This document shows, one piece after another, positions 22,120 to 29,897 of a DNA stretch of 32,548 bases (within the stretch, counting starts at the first letter, position 1; each line of letters starts with the position of its first letter). The stretch lies in the NCBI GenBank assembly GCA_904386005.1, contig CAJFKR010000033.1, positions 1 through 32,548 on the forward strand. The letters are read 5' to 3'. The notes under the pieces are model-generated. The model saw only the letters and a program-made list of their open reading frames with translations. It did no database searches and was not told the origin of the DNA. Made by a program: the position numbers and the translations under genes. This DNA comes from Candidatus Flemingiibacterium merdigallinarum. GTDB taxonomy: Bacteria > Bacillota > Clostridia > Oscillospirales > CAG-272.

Positions 22120-23607
22120 TCAATTTTCAAGCGCGGAGTATTTTTCAAGCAGCGTGTCGAGCGCGGCTTGATACTTGCTTTCGTTTGCCGCGTACAGCGA
22201 CGCGATATCGACGGAGGTCGAATTTGCCACCGTGCGCTGAATGTATCCGGCGTCGGCGAGCTGCGAGGCGTAGACATATACCGTTTCGGTGTAGGTGCGG
22301 TCGTGGATGAAGTCGATCATGCGCGAGGCCGCGTCCGCGTCGCCGCGCACATATTTGTTTTTCAGCACCTCGTCATAATACGCGGGGGTCGTGCTGATAT
22401 AGCCCTGATACGCCATTTCCTCTAGCACCGCGCAGACTTCGTCGTATTTTTGGCAGGTGACCGGCAGACAGAAAAGCGAGACGTCATTGTGTATAATCGC
22501 GCGGTAATCCTCGATGCTCTCGTCGTATTTCGGGTAGGGAATTACGCCGTATTCGCTCTTCATATCGCGCAGATAGTCAGACGTGAAGAAATACGCGAAC
22601 ATGAACATCAGCTGGTCCTGCGCGAATTTTTGCGGAAGATTACTGTTGAGGAAATCCCATCCGGAATTTGTAATCCATGCCGCCTCGTTATTGTACAAAA
22701 GCTCGTGGAATTTCGTCAGAATATTGATATTGAGTTCATTATATATCGCGAGCTCAGGCAGTCCCGCCGAGTCAATCACAGTCAATACCGCGCCGCTGTC
22801 GTAGAATAGCGAGTCGGCTCCCGACGCGGTGTTGACCGAATATCCGAGGATATCCGCCTCGTCGGTCTTGCCGTTGCCGTTGAGGTCTTGATAGATATTC
22901 GCGGTCAGCTCGTTCAGCTTGTCAAACGTCCATTTACCGTCATAAACCAACTCATACATTTCGTTCGGATCGCCTATGTAATCGGTATACATCTGCTTGT
23001 TGAAATAGCAGGCTGAAATCCAGCGCAGATATTGCAGAGTGGCGTCGCCGGTGACGAAATATCTCCGGTCGCGTCCGAGGTTGACGTTGTCGATGTAGGT
23101 CTCGGGCCACCATGGACTGTCGAGGTCGATATACGGCGCGTCCATTATATTGAGGAACATTCCGCTTGCGAGCATCTTTATCAGCTGATACTGACAGCTG
23201 GTGATGAGGTCATACGCGTCGTCGTTCGCCTGAACGCTGTTCGGTATCGTCGTCAGTATGTCGTTGTGGCTTCCGGTGATGAATTCGAGTGTGACGTCGA
23301 GCTTTTCCATAACGTCGATGTTGCGCTTGTAGACCGAATCGTTCAGCACATCGCCGTTGGTTTCATCGGCGTCGAGCAGCTCGGGCGACTGCGACGGCGC
23401 GTTCAGTATCCGTATGACCTCGCCGTTAAAGCTGACGCCGTCGGGTACGCCGGATGTTAGCTCATCCGGAGCGGTCGTAGTGGCATCTGTGTCGGTTTCT
23501 GGCTGCGTAGTTTCAATCGTTTCTGCCGGCGACTGGCAGGAGCTGAGAAGCTGTGCGGCTATGAGCAGAATACAGAGCGCGGAGCTTTTGATATAAGACA
23601 ATTGCAT
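22120..23607 (-). CDS. Extracellular solute-binding lipoprotein of a carbohydrate ABC importer
   Basis: A 495-residue family-1-type solute-binding protein that would present a sugar or oligosaccharide to an ABC permease on the outer face of the membrane. It has a lipoprotein signal with lipobox LSSC (Cys24), a Thr/Glu/Asp-rich tether (~25-55), then the two-lobe fold with segments such as YDLITSCQYQLIKMLASG and YGVIPYPKYDE. A calcium-loop-like DLNGNGKTDEADILG lies mid-protein, often seen in this group. The ATG follows GAGAGAGG. No permease or ATPase gene is adjacent, so the partner transporter must be encoded elsewhere. Ligand unknown. Confidence 0.87.
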   Translation of the reverse strand: MQLSYIKSSALCILLIAAQLLSSCQSPAETIETTQPETDTDATTTAPDELTSGVPDGVSFNGEVIRILNAPSQSPELLDADETNGDVLNDSVYKRNIDVMEKLDVTLEFITGSHNDILTTIPNSVQANDDAYDLITSCQYQLIKMLASGMFLNIMDAPYIDLDSPWWPETYIDNVNLGRDRRYFVTGDATLQYLRWISACYFNKQMYTDYIGDPNEMYELVYDGKWTFDKLNELTANIYQDLNGNGKTDEADILGYSVNTASGADSLFYDSGAVLTVIDSAGLPELAIYNELNINILTKFHELLYNNEAAWITNSGWDFLNSNLPQKFAQDQLMFMFAYFFTSDYLRDMKSEYGVIPYPKYDESIEDYRAIIHNDVSLFCLPVTCQKYDEVCAVLEEMAYQGYISTTPAYYDEVLKNKYVRGDADAASRMIDFIHDRTYTETVYVYASQLADAGYIQRTVANSTSVDIASLYAANESKYQAALDTLLEKYSALEN

Positions 23608-23708
23608 AATACAAACCTCTCTCGATTGTTACTCAGTATGCCGAATATATGACATAATTAGTAAAATTAAATCGCGGATAATTGTACATATTGCGAGTAC
23701 TTGATTAT

Positions 23709-23737
23709 AGTATATCATTGATTAGCTAATTTGTCAA
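23709..23737 (-). promoter_or_regulatory. Promoter of the solute-binding lipoprotein gene
   Basis: On the minus strand TTGACA (23732-23737) and TATACT (23709-23714), 17-bp spacer, about 95 nt before the ATG. Confidence 0.8.
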
Positions 23738-23786
23738 TACATAATCAGGATTATTTGTGAATTATATCAGCTTATACCGAAAACAA

Positions 23787-23815
23787 GGACGGCGGGACTT
23801 CCAGTCCCGCCGTCC
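23787..23815. terminator. Terminator of the peroxiredoxin gene
   Basis: GGACGGCGGGACT (23787-23799) and AGTCCCGCCGTCC (23803-23815): a perfect 13-bp GC-rich stem with a 3-nt loop. On the minus strand TTGTTTT follows. Confidence 0.8.
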
Positions 23816-23864
23816 GGCAAATAATATTATATTTGTAAATAGCTATTATTACCGCAGCTTTGCG

Positions 23865-24326
23865 TCAATTCTGTCGGAGATATTCCAGTACCTCCGCCGC
23901 GTTAGTATCGGGCTTGACCTTCGGCATTATCTTTTCGATCTTGCCGTCTGCCCCGATTATGAAGGTAGTGCGGACGACTCCCATCGAGACCTTGCCGCAC
24001 ATTTTCTTCTCCTGCCAGACTCCGTATGCCTGTATCGCGTTAAGCTCGGGGTCGGACAGCAGGATAAACGGCAGACTGTACTTCTCGGCGAATTTTGTGT
24101 GCGACGCTGTCGAATCGCGGCTGATGCCGATGACCGGCACGTCAAGCGCTTTGAATTCGTCATACGCCGCGGCGAACGCGCAGGCCTGCTTTGTGCAGCC
24201 GGAGGTGTTGTCCTTGGGGTAGAAGTAGACGACGACACGCTTGCCGAGAAAGTCGCTGAGGCTGACGGGATTTCCGTCTTTGTCGGGAAGAGTGAATTCA
24301 GGGGCGGGTGTGTTGATTTCAAGCAT
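23865..24326 (-). CDS. bcp: Thiol peroxidase / peroxiredoxin of the Bcp (PrxQ) type
   Basis: A 153-residue cytoplasmic peroxiredoxin that reduces hydrogen and organic peroxides, normally with thioredoxin as electron donor. Peroxidatic Cys44 lies in YPKDNTSGCTKQAC, with Cys49 five residues later as in atypical 2-Cys PrxQ enzymes. The FYPKD strand, GISRDS and FLSD-like ILLSDPE segments and VVRTTFIIGADGKI are typical. The ATG follows GAGGAG. It starts 40 bp after the SGNH gene in the same direction and probably belongs to that transcript, although an AT-rich TATAAT in the gap may give extra transcription. Confidence 0.95.
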   Translation of the reverse strand: MLEINTPAPEFTLPDKDGNPVSLSDFLGKRVVVYFYPKDNTSGCTKQACAFAAAYDEFKALDVPVIGISRDSTASHTKFAEKYSLPFILLSDPELNAIQAYGVWQEKKMCGKVSMGVVRTTFIIGADGKIEKIMPKVKPDTNAAEVLEYLRQN

Positions 24327-24366
24327 AGTTTTCTCCTCATTATATAAATTATAGAAAATATTAAAA

Positions 24367-25350
24367 TTATAGATAATTAATCATTTCATGATATAACCGG
24401 TCGGCGTACCGGCAAAAGCCAAGGTCGTTCGGGTGCAGGTACTTGTCCGAATAGAAGCCGGTGTCGCGCGGCATCAGCGATTGTCCGTCGATGACCGTGA
24501 TGTTTCGGTATGGCTCACAGATGTCGTTTATCACCTCGCACGCGGATTCGAGCGGAGAGCCGAATTTCGACTCGCGGTCGCCGTCGGCACGCCAGATTGG
24601 GGTTATTACAAAGATTTTCGCGTCGGGGAATTTCTCTGACAGGCGTTTGTGCCACTCGCGGCAGACGTCGGTGAACGCCGGACGGGGCTGTGTGTTCCAG
24701 TTGTTTGTGCCGTAAGCCGAGACGACGATGTCCGGCTCGATTGGCTCATATGAGTCGAGCAGCTCGGGGAAGAAGCCGTCGCCGCCGATCGCGCGGTTAT
24801 ATCCGTCCGCGCCGAGCCTGTCGCAGAGCTGCGAAAAGTAGGTCAGCGACGGATACTCGGCGTCGTAGCCGTGCGTAATCGAGTCGCCGTAGGCGAGCAG
24901 CGTCAGCTCGCGCTTTATCGGAGCCAGCTCGCAGTCGTCGTCAAGCGTGAAGTCGGAAAGCTCCGCCGACTTCGACCACGGAAAGTAGATGTCGACGACC
25001 TTGCTTCCGGCAGGCAGCTCGACGTCAGTATGCCCCGAATGGTGCAGAATATTGTCCGCGCCTGTATGAGCGAGCAGCACGCCGTTGACGACGATGTCGA
25101 AGTAGCCGAACATACGGCTCGAACCATAGCCGAGCTTGTAGTCGAACGCGAGATGCTTTGAGTCGGTTGCGAGCGACATTCGGATTCCGGCGGACGAAAA
25201 GGTCTTGCGATGATATTCGGGGTTGCGGTGCTGCTTATAGAGCTGCGACTGCTCCTCGGTGAAACGATAAAACGTCAGGCTGCCGTCCTCGGAGGTGATG
25301 TGAACCGCGCCGGACACAAGCCGGCTCACCTGCGTTAAATTCAGCGTCAT
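24367..25350 (-). CDS. SGNH/GDSL-family hydrolase (probable CE2-like carbohydrate esterase)
   Basis: A 327-residue two-domain esterase. Residues ~1-140 form a beta-rich domain (FDYKLGYGSSRMFGYFDIVVNG), and ~145-327 the SGNH fold. Catalytic blocks are GDSITHG with Ser157, the oxyanion Gly at ~190 (IGGDG), Asn216 in YGTNNW, and Asp302/His306 in SDKYLHPNDLG. The N-terminal sandwich plus SGNH layout is that of CE2-like acetylesterases, which deacetylate plant polysaccharide fragments. No signal peptide is seen. The ATG at 25348-25350 is chosen because GAAGGG lies upstream; a longer frame would start at TTG. Divergent from the DeoR regulator. Confidence 0.85.
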   Translation of the reverse strand: MTLNLTQVSRLVSGAVHITSEDGSLTFYRFTEEQSQLYKQHRNPEYHRKTFSSAGIRMSLATDSKHLAFDYKLGYGSSRMFGYFDIVVNGVLLAHTGADNILHHSGHTDVELPAGSKVVDIYFPWSKSAELSDFTLDDDCELAPIKRELTLLAYGDSITHGYDAEYPSLTYFSQLCDRLGADGYNRAIGGDGFFPELLDSYEPIEPDIVVSAYGTNNWNTQPRPAFTDVCREWHKRLSEKFPDAKIFVITPIWRADGDRESKFGSPLESACEVINDICEPYRNITVIDGQSLMPRDTGFYSDKYLHPNDLGFCRYADRLYHEMINYL

Positions 25351-25431
25351 TGCGGTTATCCCTTCTGTAGTGTGTTGCAAAAGTCCATAATACGCGGGGG
25401 TTGGACTTTATTTTTATACTATATTATAATT

Positions 25432-25460
25432 ATTATATCATGTCTTAACGATAAAAACAA
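25432..25460 (-). promoter_or_regulatory. Promoter of the SGNH hydrolase gene
   Basis: On the minus strand TTGTTT (25455-25460) and TATAAT (25432-25437), 17-bp spacer. Confidence 0.55.
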
Positions 25461-25543
25461 GGTTGAAAAAATTAACAATCAGATATTCAAGCGTTGACGC
25501 TCTGATTACTCCGAAATATACGCAAATTCGATTACCGAATGTG

Positions 25544-25572
25544 TTGACATAATACCGATTATGTGGTATACT
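25544..25572 (+). promoter_or_regulatory. Promoter of the DeoR regulator with internal operator
   Basis: TTGACA (25544-25549) and TATACT (25567-25572), 17-bp spacer. A perfect inverted repeat ACATAAT-ACCG-ATTATGT (25547-25564) fills the spacer, ideally placed for repression, probably by the DeoR protein itself. Confidence 0.75.
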
Positions 25573-25615
25573 GTTGCCATGAGCTTCCGAAATTGAAAAT
25601 AAAGGTGGGGTATTC

Positions 25616-26398
25616 ATGTTTTGCGAGGAACGTCAGCGTGAAATCGCTGATATAATACGCACAGAGGGAAATGTAACGGTCGCATCGATCGCCGCGAGGT
25701 ACGGCATATCTGAGGAATCGGCGCGCCGTGACTTGCGGCTGCTTGAGCAGCGCGGAGTGTGCAGACGCACGCACGGCGGCGCGATCGCGGCAAATCAGGT
25801 CGCCGTCCGCCGTCCGGCCGACCGTGACTTTGACAATATGCCGGTATACGAAAACTATCGCGAGATATCGCGCGCGGCGGCGGCTAAAATCAAGGCGGGC
25901 GACACGGTATATCTCACGAGCGGCTCGTTTGGGCATATCCTGCTCGAATTTCTGCCGCGCGGGTTTGAATTTACAGTAGCTGTCAATTCGGTCGACCTCG
26001 GAAAGGCGTTGCGCGGCTTTGACAATGTCGACGTATATGTCGCCGGCGGACATATGCGAAAAAGCGGCTCGATTGTCGACAGTCTCGCGAATGAGTTCAT
26101 CAGCCGGCTGCACTTCGACCTCTGCTTTGTCACCGGAGCGGGGGTGACGAGCTTCGGTCTGACCAACGGCAGCGACGAGACCGCGACCTTTCAGCGGACG
26201 ATAATCAAAAACAGCCGCGAGCGGATTCTGCTGATGCCGAGCGAAAAGATCGGAGTCGATTCGTTCGTCAGGGTCTGCGGCGCGGACGAATTCGACGAGA
26301 TTATCACCGACTGGGAGTGTCCGTCCGACCGGATAGCCGAGCTCGCGGAGTGCGGTGTGAAGCCGGTCGTGGTCAGAAAGCCAAATGAGCCGCGATAA
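25616..26398 (+). CDS. DeoR-family transcriptional repressor
   Basis: A 260-residue sugar-catabolism repressor. Residues ~5-55 are the DeoR helix-turn-helix (RQREIADIIRTEGNVTVASI, then SEESARRDLRLLEQRGVCRRTHGGA). The C-terminal DeoRC domain has the phosphosugar-binding LTSGSFG at ~99-105, AVNSVDLGKAL, and VTGAGVTSFGLT. A sugar phosphate is the usual inducer. AAAGGTGG precedes the ATG. The last 14 bases overlap the following small gene. Probable targets are itself and the divergent SGNH gene. Confidence 0.93.
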   Translation: MFCEERQREIADIIRTEGNVTVASIAARYGISEESARRDLRLLEQRGVCRRTHGGAIAANQVAVRRPADRDFDNMPVYENYREISRAAAAKIKAGDTVYLTSGSFGHILLEFLPRGFEFTVAVNSVDLGKALRGFDNVDVYVAGGHMRKSGSIVDSLANEFISRLHFDLCFVTGAGVTSFGLTNGSDETATFQRTIIKNSRERILLMPSEKIGVDSFVRVCGADEFDEIITDWECPSDRIAELAECGVKPVVVRKPNEPR

Positions 26399-26636
26399 GG
26401 GCGAGCTGTCGAAGCCGCGCCCGCGTGTATACGCACAGAACCGCGAGCAGCTGCTCCGCGGAAAGATTCTCGACAGCTATCCGAGTCTGCGACGCTTCGC
26501 GCTCGACGCGGGGATACCCTACAGTACATTGATGACACTGCTGACGCGCGGCGTGGGCGGCGCGTCGTTTGACACGGTGGCGCGGATCTGCCATGCGCTC
26601 GAGCTGGATATTGACGAGCTGTATTGTGGAGATTAG
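26385..26636 (+). CDS. Small XRE-like helix-turn-helix protein
   Basis: An 83-residue protein whose residues ~28-80 read as a Cro/CI helix-turn-helix: ILDSYPSLRRFALDAGIPYSTLMTLL at helices 1-3, followed by FDTVARICHALELDIDELY, the standard ending of such domains. It has no other domain. The ATG overlaps the 3' end of the DeoR gene by 14 bp, so its translation is coupled to that of the repressor. It may be a co-regulator or an independent small repressor. Confidence 0.75.
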   Translation: MSRDKGELSKPRPRVYAQNREQLLRGKILDSYPSLRRFALDAGIPYSTLMTLLTRGVGGASFDTVARICHALELDIDELYCGD

Positions 26637-26648
26637 ATTGATGATTTG

Positions 26649-26750
26649 CGGAGACAAGCCGGAAAATCTGCAGAAATAAGCCGGATTGCTTTCGGAGATA
26701 AGCCGGAAAATCTGCTGAAATAAACCTCATTGCTTTCGGAAATTGACCGG
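26649..26750 (+). repeat. 44-bp tandem repeat, about 2.3 copies
   Basis: Units 26649-26692 and 26693-26736 start CGGAGA(C/T)AAGCCGG, contain GGAAAATCTGC(A/T)GAAATAA and end ATTGCTTT. A third partial copy begins CGGAAATTGACCGG (26737-26750). The period is not a multiple of three, so it is not coding. It lies between the small XRE gene and its terminator. Confidence 0.8.
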
Positions 26751-26763
26751 ATTATATAGCAAA

Positions 26764-26791
26764 ACCGCCGCGGCTTACAGACCGCGGCGGT
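26764..26791. terminator. Bidirectional terminator between convergent genes
   Basis: ACCGCCGCGG (26764-26773) and CCGCGGCGGT (26782-26791), perfect 10-bp stem with 8-nt loop and T-rich flanks on both strands. Confidence 0.85.
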
Positions 26792-26812
26792 CGGTTTATT
26801 TGTGATTCGATT

Positions 26813-27226
26813 TCAGCCGGTAGTGTTAGTGTCAAAGGTCGCCATCGTCTTTTCAAACTCGTTCTCGAGCGCCGAGCGCTTGGCTTCATAGTCGGACATG
26901 AACGTGTTGACGCCGGTCTGCGCGCCTTTGTAGAAGATTGCGTTTATGCCGGCCAGATTGTACAGGTTCGCGAAATCAAAGCGAACCGAGCCGAGGATGA
27001 TGTCGAGCATTACCGCGCTGTCGAAGCCGGCTTCGGGCAGGTCGGGCGCGGTTATCGTCGTTTCGGTCGCGGTATCGGGCGCGGAGGTATCGTCCGCGGT
27101 CGTGCCGGACATGGGTTTAGCCGTGTCTCCGCAGGACGCCGAAAAGGTCACAGCCATAGTCAGCATAAGCGCGGTCATGGCTTTGCTTATACATAAAACC
27201 GAGCGCGTATTCGTATCAATCCTCAC
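26813..27226 (-). CDS. Internally deleted solute-binding lipoprotein (signal plus C-terminal tail only)
   Basis: A 137-residue protein that looks like the two ends of a ~450-500-residue ABC solute-binding protein. Residues 1-32 are a lipoprotein signal ending SASC (Cys32). Residues 33-66 are a Thr/Asp-rich tether like that of the protein at 22120. From about 68 the sequence (FDSAVMLDIILGSVRFDFANLYN ... YEAKRSALENEFEKTMATF) resembles the last ~65 residues of such proteins. The whole ligand-binding body is absent, but the frame is open. The GTG start overlaps the upstream stop as GTGA, and AAAAGGAGG lies nine bases before it, so it is probably still translated. Either a decaying gene or a small surface protein with a new role. 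Confidence 0.7.
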   Translation of the reverse strand: MRIDTNTRSVLCISKAMTALMLTMAVTFSASCGDTAKPMSGTTADDTSAPDTATETTITAPDLPEAGFDSAVMLDIILGSVRFDFANLYNLAGINAIFYKGAQTGVNTFMSDYEAKRSALENEFEKTMATFDTNTTG

Positions 27227-28596
27227 AGCGCGCTACCTCCTTTTCGCAAGGTCTCGGTTACACGCCTGCCGTCGAGTAGACGCAGGTCAATGTCACCGTC
27301 GCGGCAGAGCGCGGCGGCGACTCCGGCGGCCTCGCCGAGCTGGTTCAGATTGACCATGACGCGCAGCGCGCCGTGCGCACTCATGTCGGCGTTGAGCATA
27401 CGACCGACCGCGATGAAGTTTGAATAGCTATTGCCGACGAGAATGTCGAACGGGAGCTGGTAGTATTTCGCCGGCTCGCCGGAGTATCCGAGCCGCTCGC
27501 GCCAGCTGTCCGATTCGGTGCGCGTGCCCTTGCCGTATACCGTGCGCTCGCTGCCGTCGAGGTAACGGAAGGTGATGCCGCCGCCCTGCGAGTGGTGGAT
27601 GTCGACCGGATAGGTGCCGTTCATTACCGGCGCGTCGTAGCGTTCGCCGGTTAAGAGCGGCAGCTCGGTCGCCTGAAAGCGGGTTCTGTAGTGTACAGTC
27701 TCGCGCAGCCCGAGCGACGACGGGAGACTGGTTATAGCGTAGTGCCGCCCCTCGACGTATTTGTTCAGCATCGACACGAACGCGTGCGCCTGCCGTCTGC
27801 CCTCGAGCTCGGCGCGGGTCAGGTCGTCGGCGCGGTCGCAGCGCAGACCGAAGATGTGCCAGTCGGCGCGCATTGTAATGTTGTCGCAGCCCGACACGAA
27901 CGTGCTCCAGCCCCAGTCGTCGGTAAGCCCGAACTCCTCGCCGTGCAGCGCGGTCAGCTGCCCGATATTGACTCCGCGCATATCACCCTGCATATGGAAG
28001 CAGGCGGTCGGCGGCTGAATATAGCCGTTTGTATATGATTCGATTCCGAGCGCGCGCGCCGCGTAGCCGTCGCCGGTCGCGTCGATAACGAAGTCCGTGA
28101 TTATCGCCGACCTGCCGTCCTGATTTTCGACTATGACCGCCGAAACGCGGTCGGACTCGCTAACTACAGTGCAGAACAGCGTGTGCAGCATCAGCCGGAT
28201 GCGTCCCTGTCCGGTCGAATCCGAGCCGTAGGGAGACTTGACCAGCTCGTCGAGCAGGATTGCCAGCTCGTAGGGATTGAAGTTGTAGGTCGAGCTGCGG
28301 TTGTTCTGCACGGTCAGCGCGCCGCGCGATTTCAGTCGGTCAAGCGTCTCGGCGGTCAGTCCGGCGATGATCTGCTCGCGGTCGTCGGTGTCCATCAGTG
28401 TGTGCCAGATATTGACAAGTCCGGTCACTGCCGCGCCGCCGAGCATATTCGCGCGCTCAACAAGCACGACGTCGAGTCCGAGCCGTGCCGCGCGGACAGC
28501 GGCGAAAACTCCGGTGCAGCTGCCTCCGACGACGACAAGGTCGCACTTCGCGGCGACTTGTGTCTGCCGCGCGGGTTCGGTTATATATTCGGTCAT
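27223..28596 (-). CDS. FAD-dependent oxidoreductase (FAD_oxidored family)
   Basis: A 457-residue flavoprotein. The N-terminal Rossmann motif is VVVGGSCTGVFAAVRAA (glycines 24, 25, 29), followed by Glu47 in LVERANMLGG for ribose binding. A DATGDGYAARALG block near residue 190 and a closing FIAVGRMLNADMSAHGALR near 395 complete the FAD site. This family is often found in carbohydrate loci of gut and soil bacteria, where the substrate is usually not known. It has no signal peptide. AAAGGGG precedes the ATG. It overlaps the truncated lipoprotein gene by four bases and is divergent from an AraC regulator. Confidence 0.87.
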   Translation of the reverse strand: MTEYITEPARQTQVAAKCDLVVVGGSCTGVFAAVRAARLGLDVVLVERANMLGGAAVTGLVNIWHTLMDTDDREQIIAGLTAETLDRLKSRGALTVQNNRSSTYNFNPYELAILLDELVKSPYGSDSTGQGRIRLMLHTLFCTVVSESDRVSAVIVENQDGRSAIITDFVIDATGDGYAARALGIESYTNGYIQPPTACFHMQGDMRGVNIGQLTALHGEEFGLTDDWGWSTFVSGCDNITMRADWHIFGLRCDRADDLTRAELEGRRQAHAFVSMLNKYVEGRHYAITSLPSSLGLRETVHYRTRFQATELPLLTGERYDAPVMNGTYPVDIHHSQGGGITFRYLDGSERTVYGKGTRTESDSWRERLGYSGEPAKYYQLPFDILVGNSYSNFIAVGRMLNADMSAHGALRVMVNLNQLGEAAGVAAALCRDGDIDLRLLDGRRVTETLRKGGSAL

Positions 28597-28697
28597 GTGT
28601 ATGCCCCTTTCACGTTTTTATATCTATATTATACAGTATGACAGCGTGAAAATCCTGCGAAAAAGGCATGGATTTGTCCATTTTTGTAATGTGGGTC

Positions 28698-28726
28698 TTG
28701 ACTATGAATCGACTTCGCGGTATAAT
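28698..28726 (+). promoter_or_regulatory. Promoter of the AraC gene at 28819
   Basis: TTGACT (28698-28703) and TATAAT (28721-28726), 17-bp spacer. A direct repeat TATCACA-GC-TATCACA (28735-28750) lies just after the predicted start. The opposing FAD gene has a TATAAT but no good -35, which suggests it needs an activator. Confidence 0.75.
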
Positions 28727-28818
28727 AACAGTGGTATCACAGCTATCACACACCGCCGATGCCGCGCGGATCGCGGTTGTGCATATTTGTACACGGTATT
28801 TATTAATGGGGGTGCGAT

Positions 28819-29691
28819 ATGTTTGACAGCTACGAGCACACACTGACGCGTCAGGGCAAATTCGTCGCCGGGTACAAGCATTGCGACGTCACGCGCGACT
28901 CAATGGGGACATATCTTTTCACGACGCTGCGGCTGCTGCGGGTGCTGCGCGGCAGCGCCGACTGGAAAATAGGCAAAAGAGTGTTCAGACTGCGCGAGGG
29001 CGATATCATCGCGGTCAACAACGCCGAGGTGCGGCAGTTCGTCCATGTCGACCCAAACCAAGGCTTTTTGTGCGAGATATTCGCGTTCCTGCCGACGATA
29101 TTCGGCAGCGAATCCGAGTGCCTGCGGCTGTTCTATGACCGCGGTCCCGGGTTTGTGCCGGTATTTGAATCGAGTCTACCCGGGTTTGAAAATGTCGACC
29201 GCATACTCGACCTCGTGCGCGAGGCGTTTTGCTCGGACGAGGATTTGTATGCGTATATCGTCGGGCTGCTCTCTGCCGCGGCGGCTGGACTGGTGCGCGG
29301 GATAGAGCGGCGCGCGCCCGAGACGCTCGGCGCGGGCGGAGGACTTGGCGGCGCGGAGATAATCAGCGACGCGATACGCTATATAAACGACAACATCTCA
29401 AACGAATTCAGTGTCGCCGAGCTCGCCGCCGCGCTGAATCTGAGCCGCGGCTATTTCACGTCGCTGTTCGCGCGCTACACCGGCACGACTCCGGCTGAAT
29501 TCATCAATCGCTGCCGGATAACCAATGTGATTACGCTGCTCGGCACAAAGAAGCTGAATATACTCGACGCCGCGTTTGCGAGCGGCTTCGGCAGCTCGTC
29601 CGGCTTCTACCGGACGTTCGGCGCGGTCTTGGGCATGACCCCGAGCGAGTATCTGCGGCGCGTAAGACACAACAGCGACGCGGAAAACTGA
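28819..29691 (+). CDS. AraC-family transcriptional regulator
   Basis: A 290-residue regulator with an N-terminal cupin-like sensor (~1-110; FRLREGDIIAVNNAEVRQF) and a C-terminal double helix-turn-helix (~182-285): FSVAELAAALNLSRGYFTSLFARYTGTTPAEF and ILDAAFASGFGSSSGFYRTFGAVLGMTPSEYLR. GGGGGTG precedes the ATG. It is divergent from the FAD oxidoreductase, whose promoter lacks a -35, so it probably activates that gene. The inducer is not known. Confidence 0.9.
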   Translation: MFDSYEHTLTRQGKFVAGYKHCDVTRDSMGTYLFTTLRLLRVLRGSADWKIGKRVFRLREGDIIAVNNAEVRQFVHVDPNQGFLCEIFAFLPTIFGSESECLRLFYDRGPGFVPVFESSLPGFENVDRILDLVREAFCSDEDLYAYIVGLLSAAAAGLVRGIERRAPETLGAGGGLGGAEIISDAIRYINDNISNEFSVAELAAALNLSRGYFTSLFARYTGTTPAEFINRCRITNVITLLGTKKLNILDAAFASGFGSSSGFYRTFGAVLGMTPSEYLRRVRHNSDAEN

Positions 29692-29709
29692 AAAAATAGG
29701 TCTGATTTA

Positions 29710-29738
29710 TTGCTATTATACTCGAAATATGATATAAT
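29710..29738 (+). promoter_or_regulatory. Promoter of the MBL-fold hydrolase gene
   Basis: TTGCTA (29710-29715) and TATAAT (29733-29738), 17-bp spacer; predicted start near 29745. Confidence 0.65.
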
Positions 29739-29744
29739 TGTGAT

Positions 29745-29897
29745 AAGGCGAGCGGCATTGATGAGACGATATCGCCGCGCGGCATATGTAGAAGTCAAAC
29801 AGCCGCACAGCTAAGTTTGGCTAAAGCCAAGTGGCAGCTGCCGCGTCGCAAAAGTCAAAAAATAAAACATTAATTGTAATTTTGAGGAGGAAAGCAT
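29745..29897 (+). other. Long structured 5' leader of the MBL-fold hydrolase gene
   Basis: About 150 nt between the predicted start and the ATG. Stems visible: GGCGA (29747-29751) / TCGCC (29772-29776), TTGGCT-AA-AGCCAA (29817-29830) enclosed by AGCT/AGCT, and a GGCAGCTGCC palindrome (29833-29842). I do not recognise a known riboswitch class. Confidence 0.45.

Noticed and set aside
25488-25509. AGCGT-TG-ACGCT palindrome and flanking AATCAG/CTGATT between SGNH and DeoR genes
   Set aside because: Possible operator, but it lies outside both promoters and the arms are short; the ACATAAT repeat inside the DeoR promoter is a better candidate.
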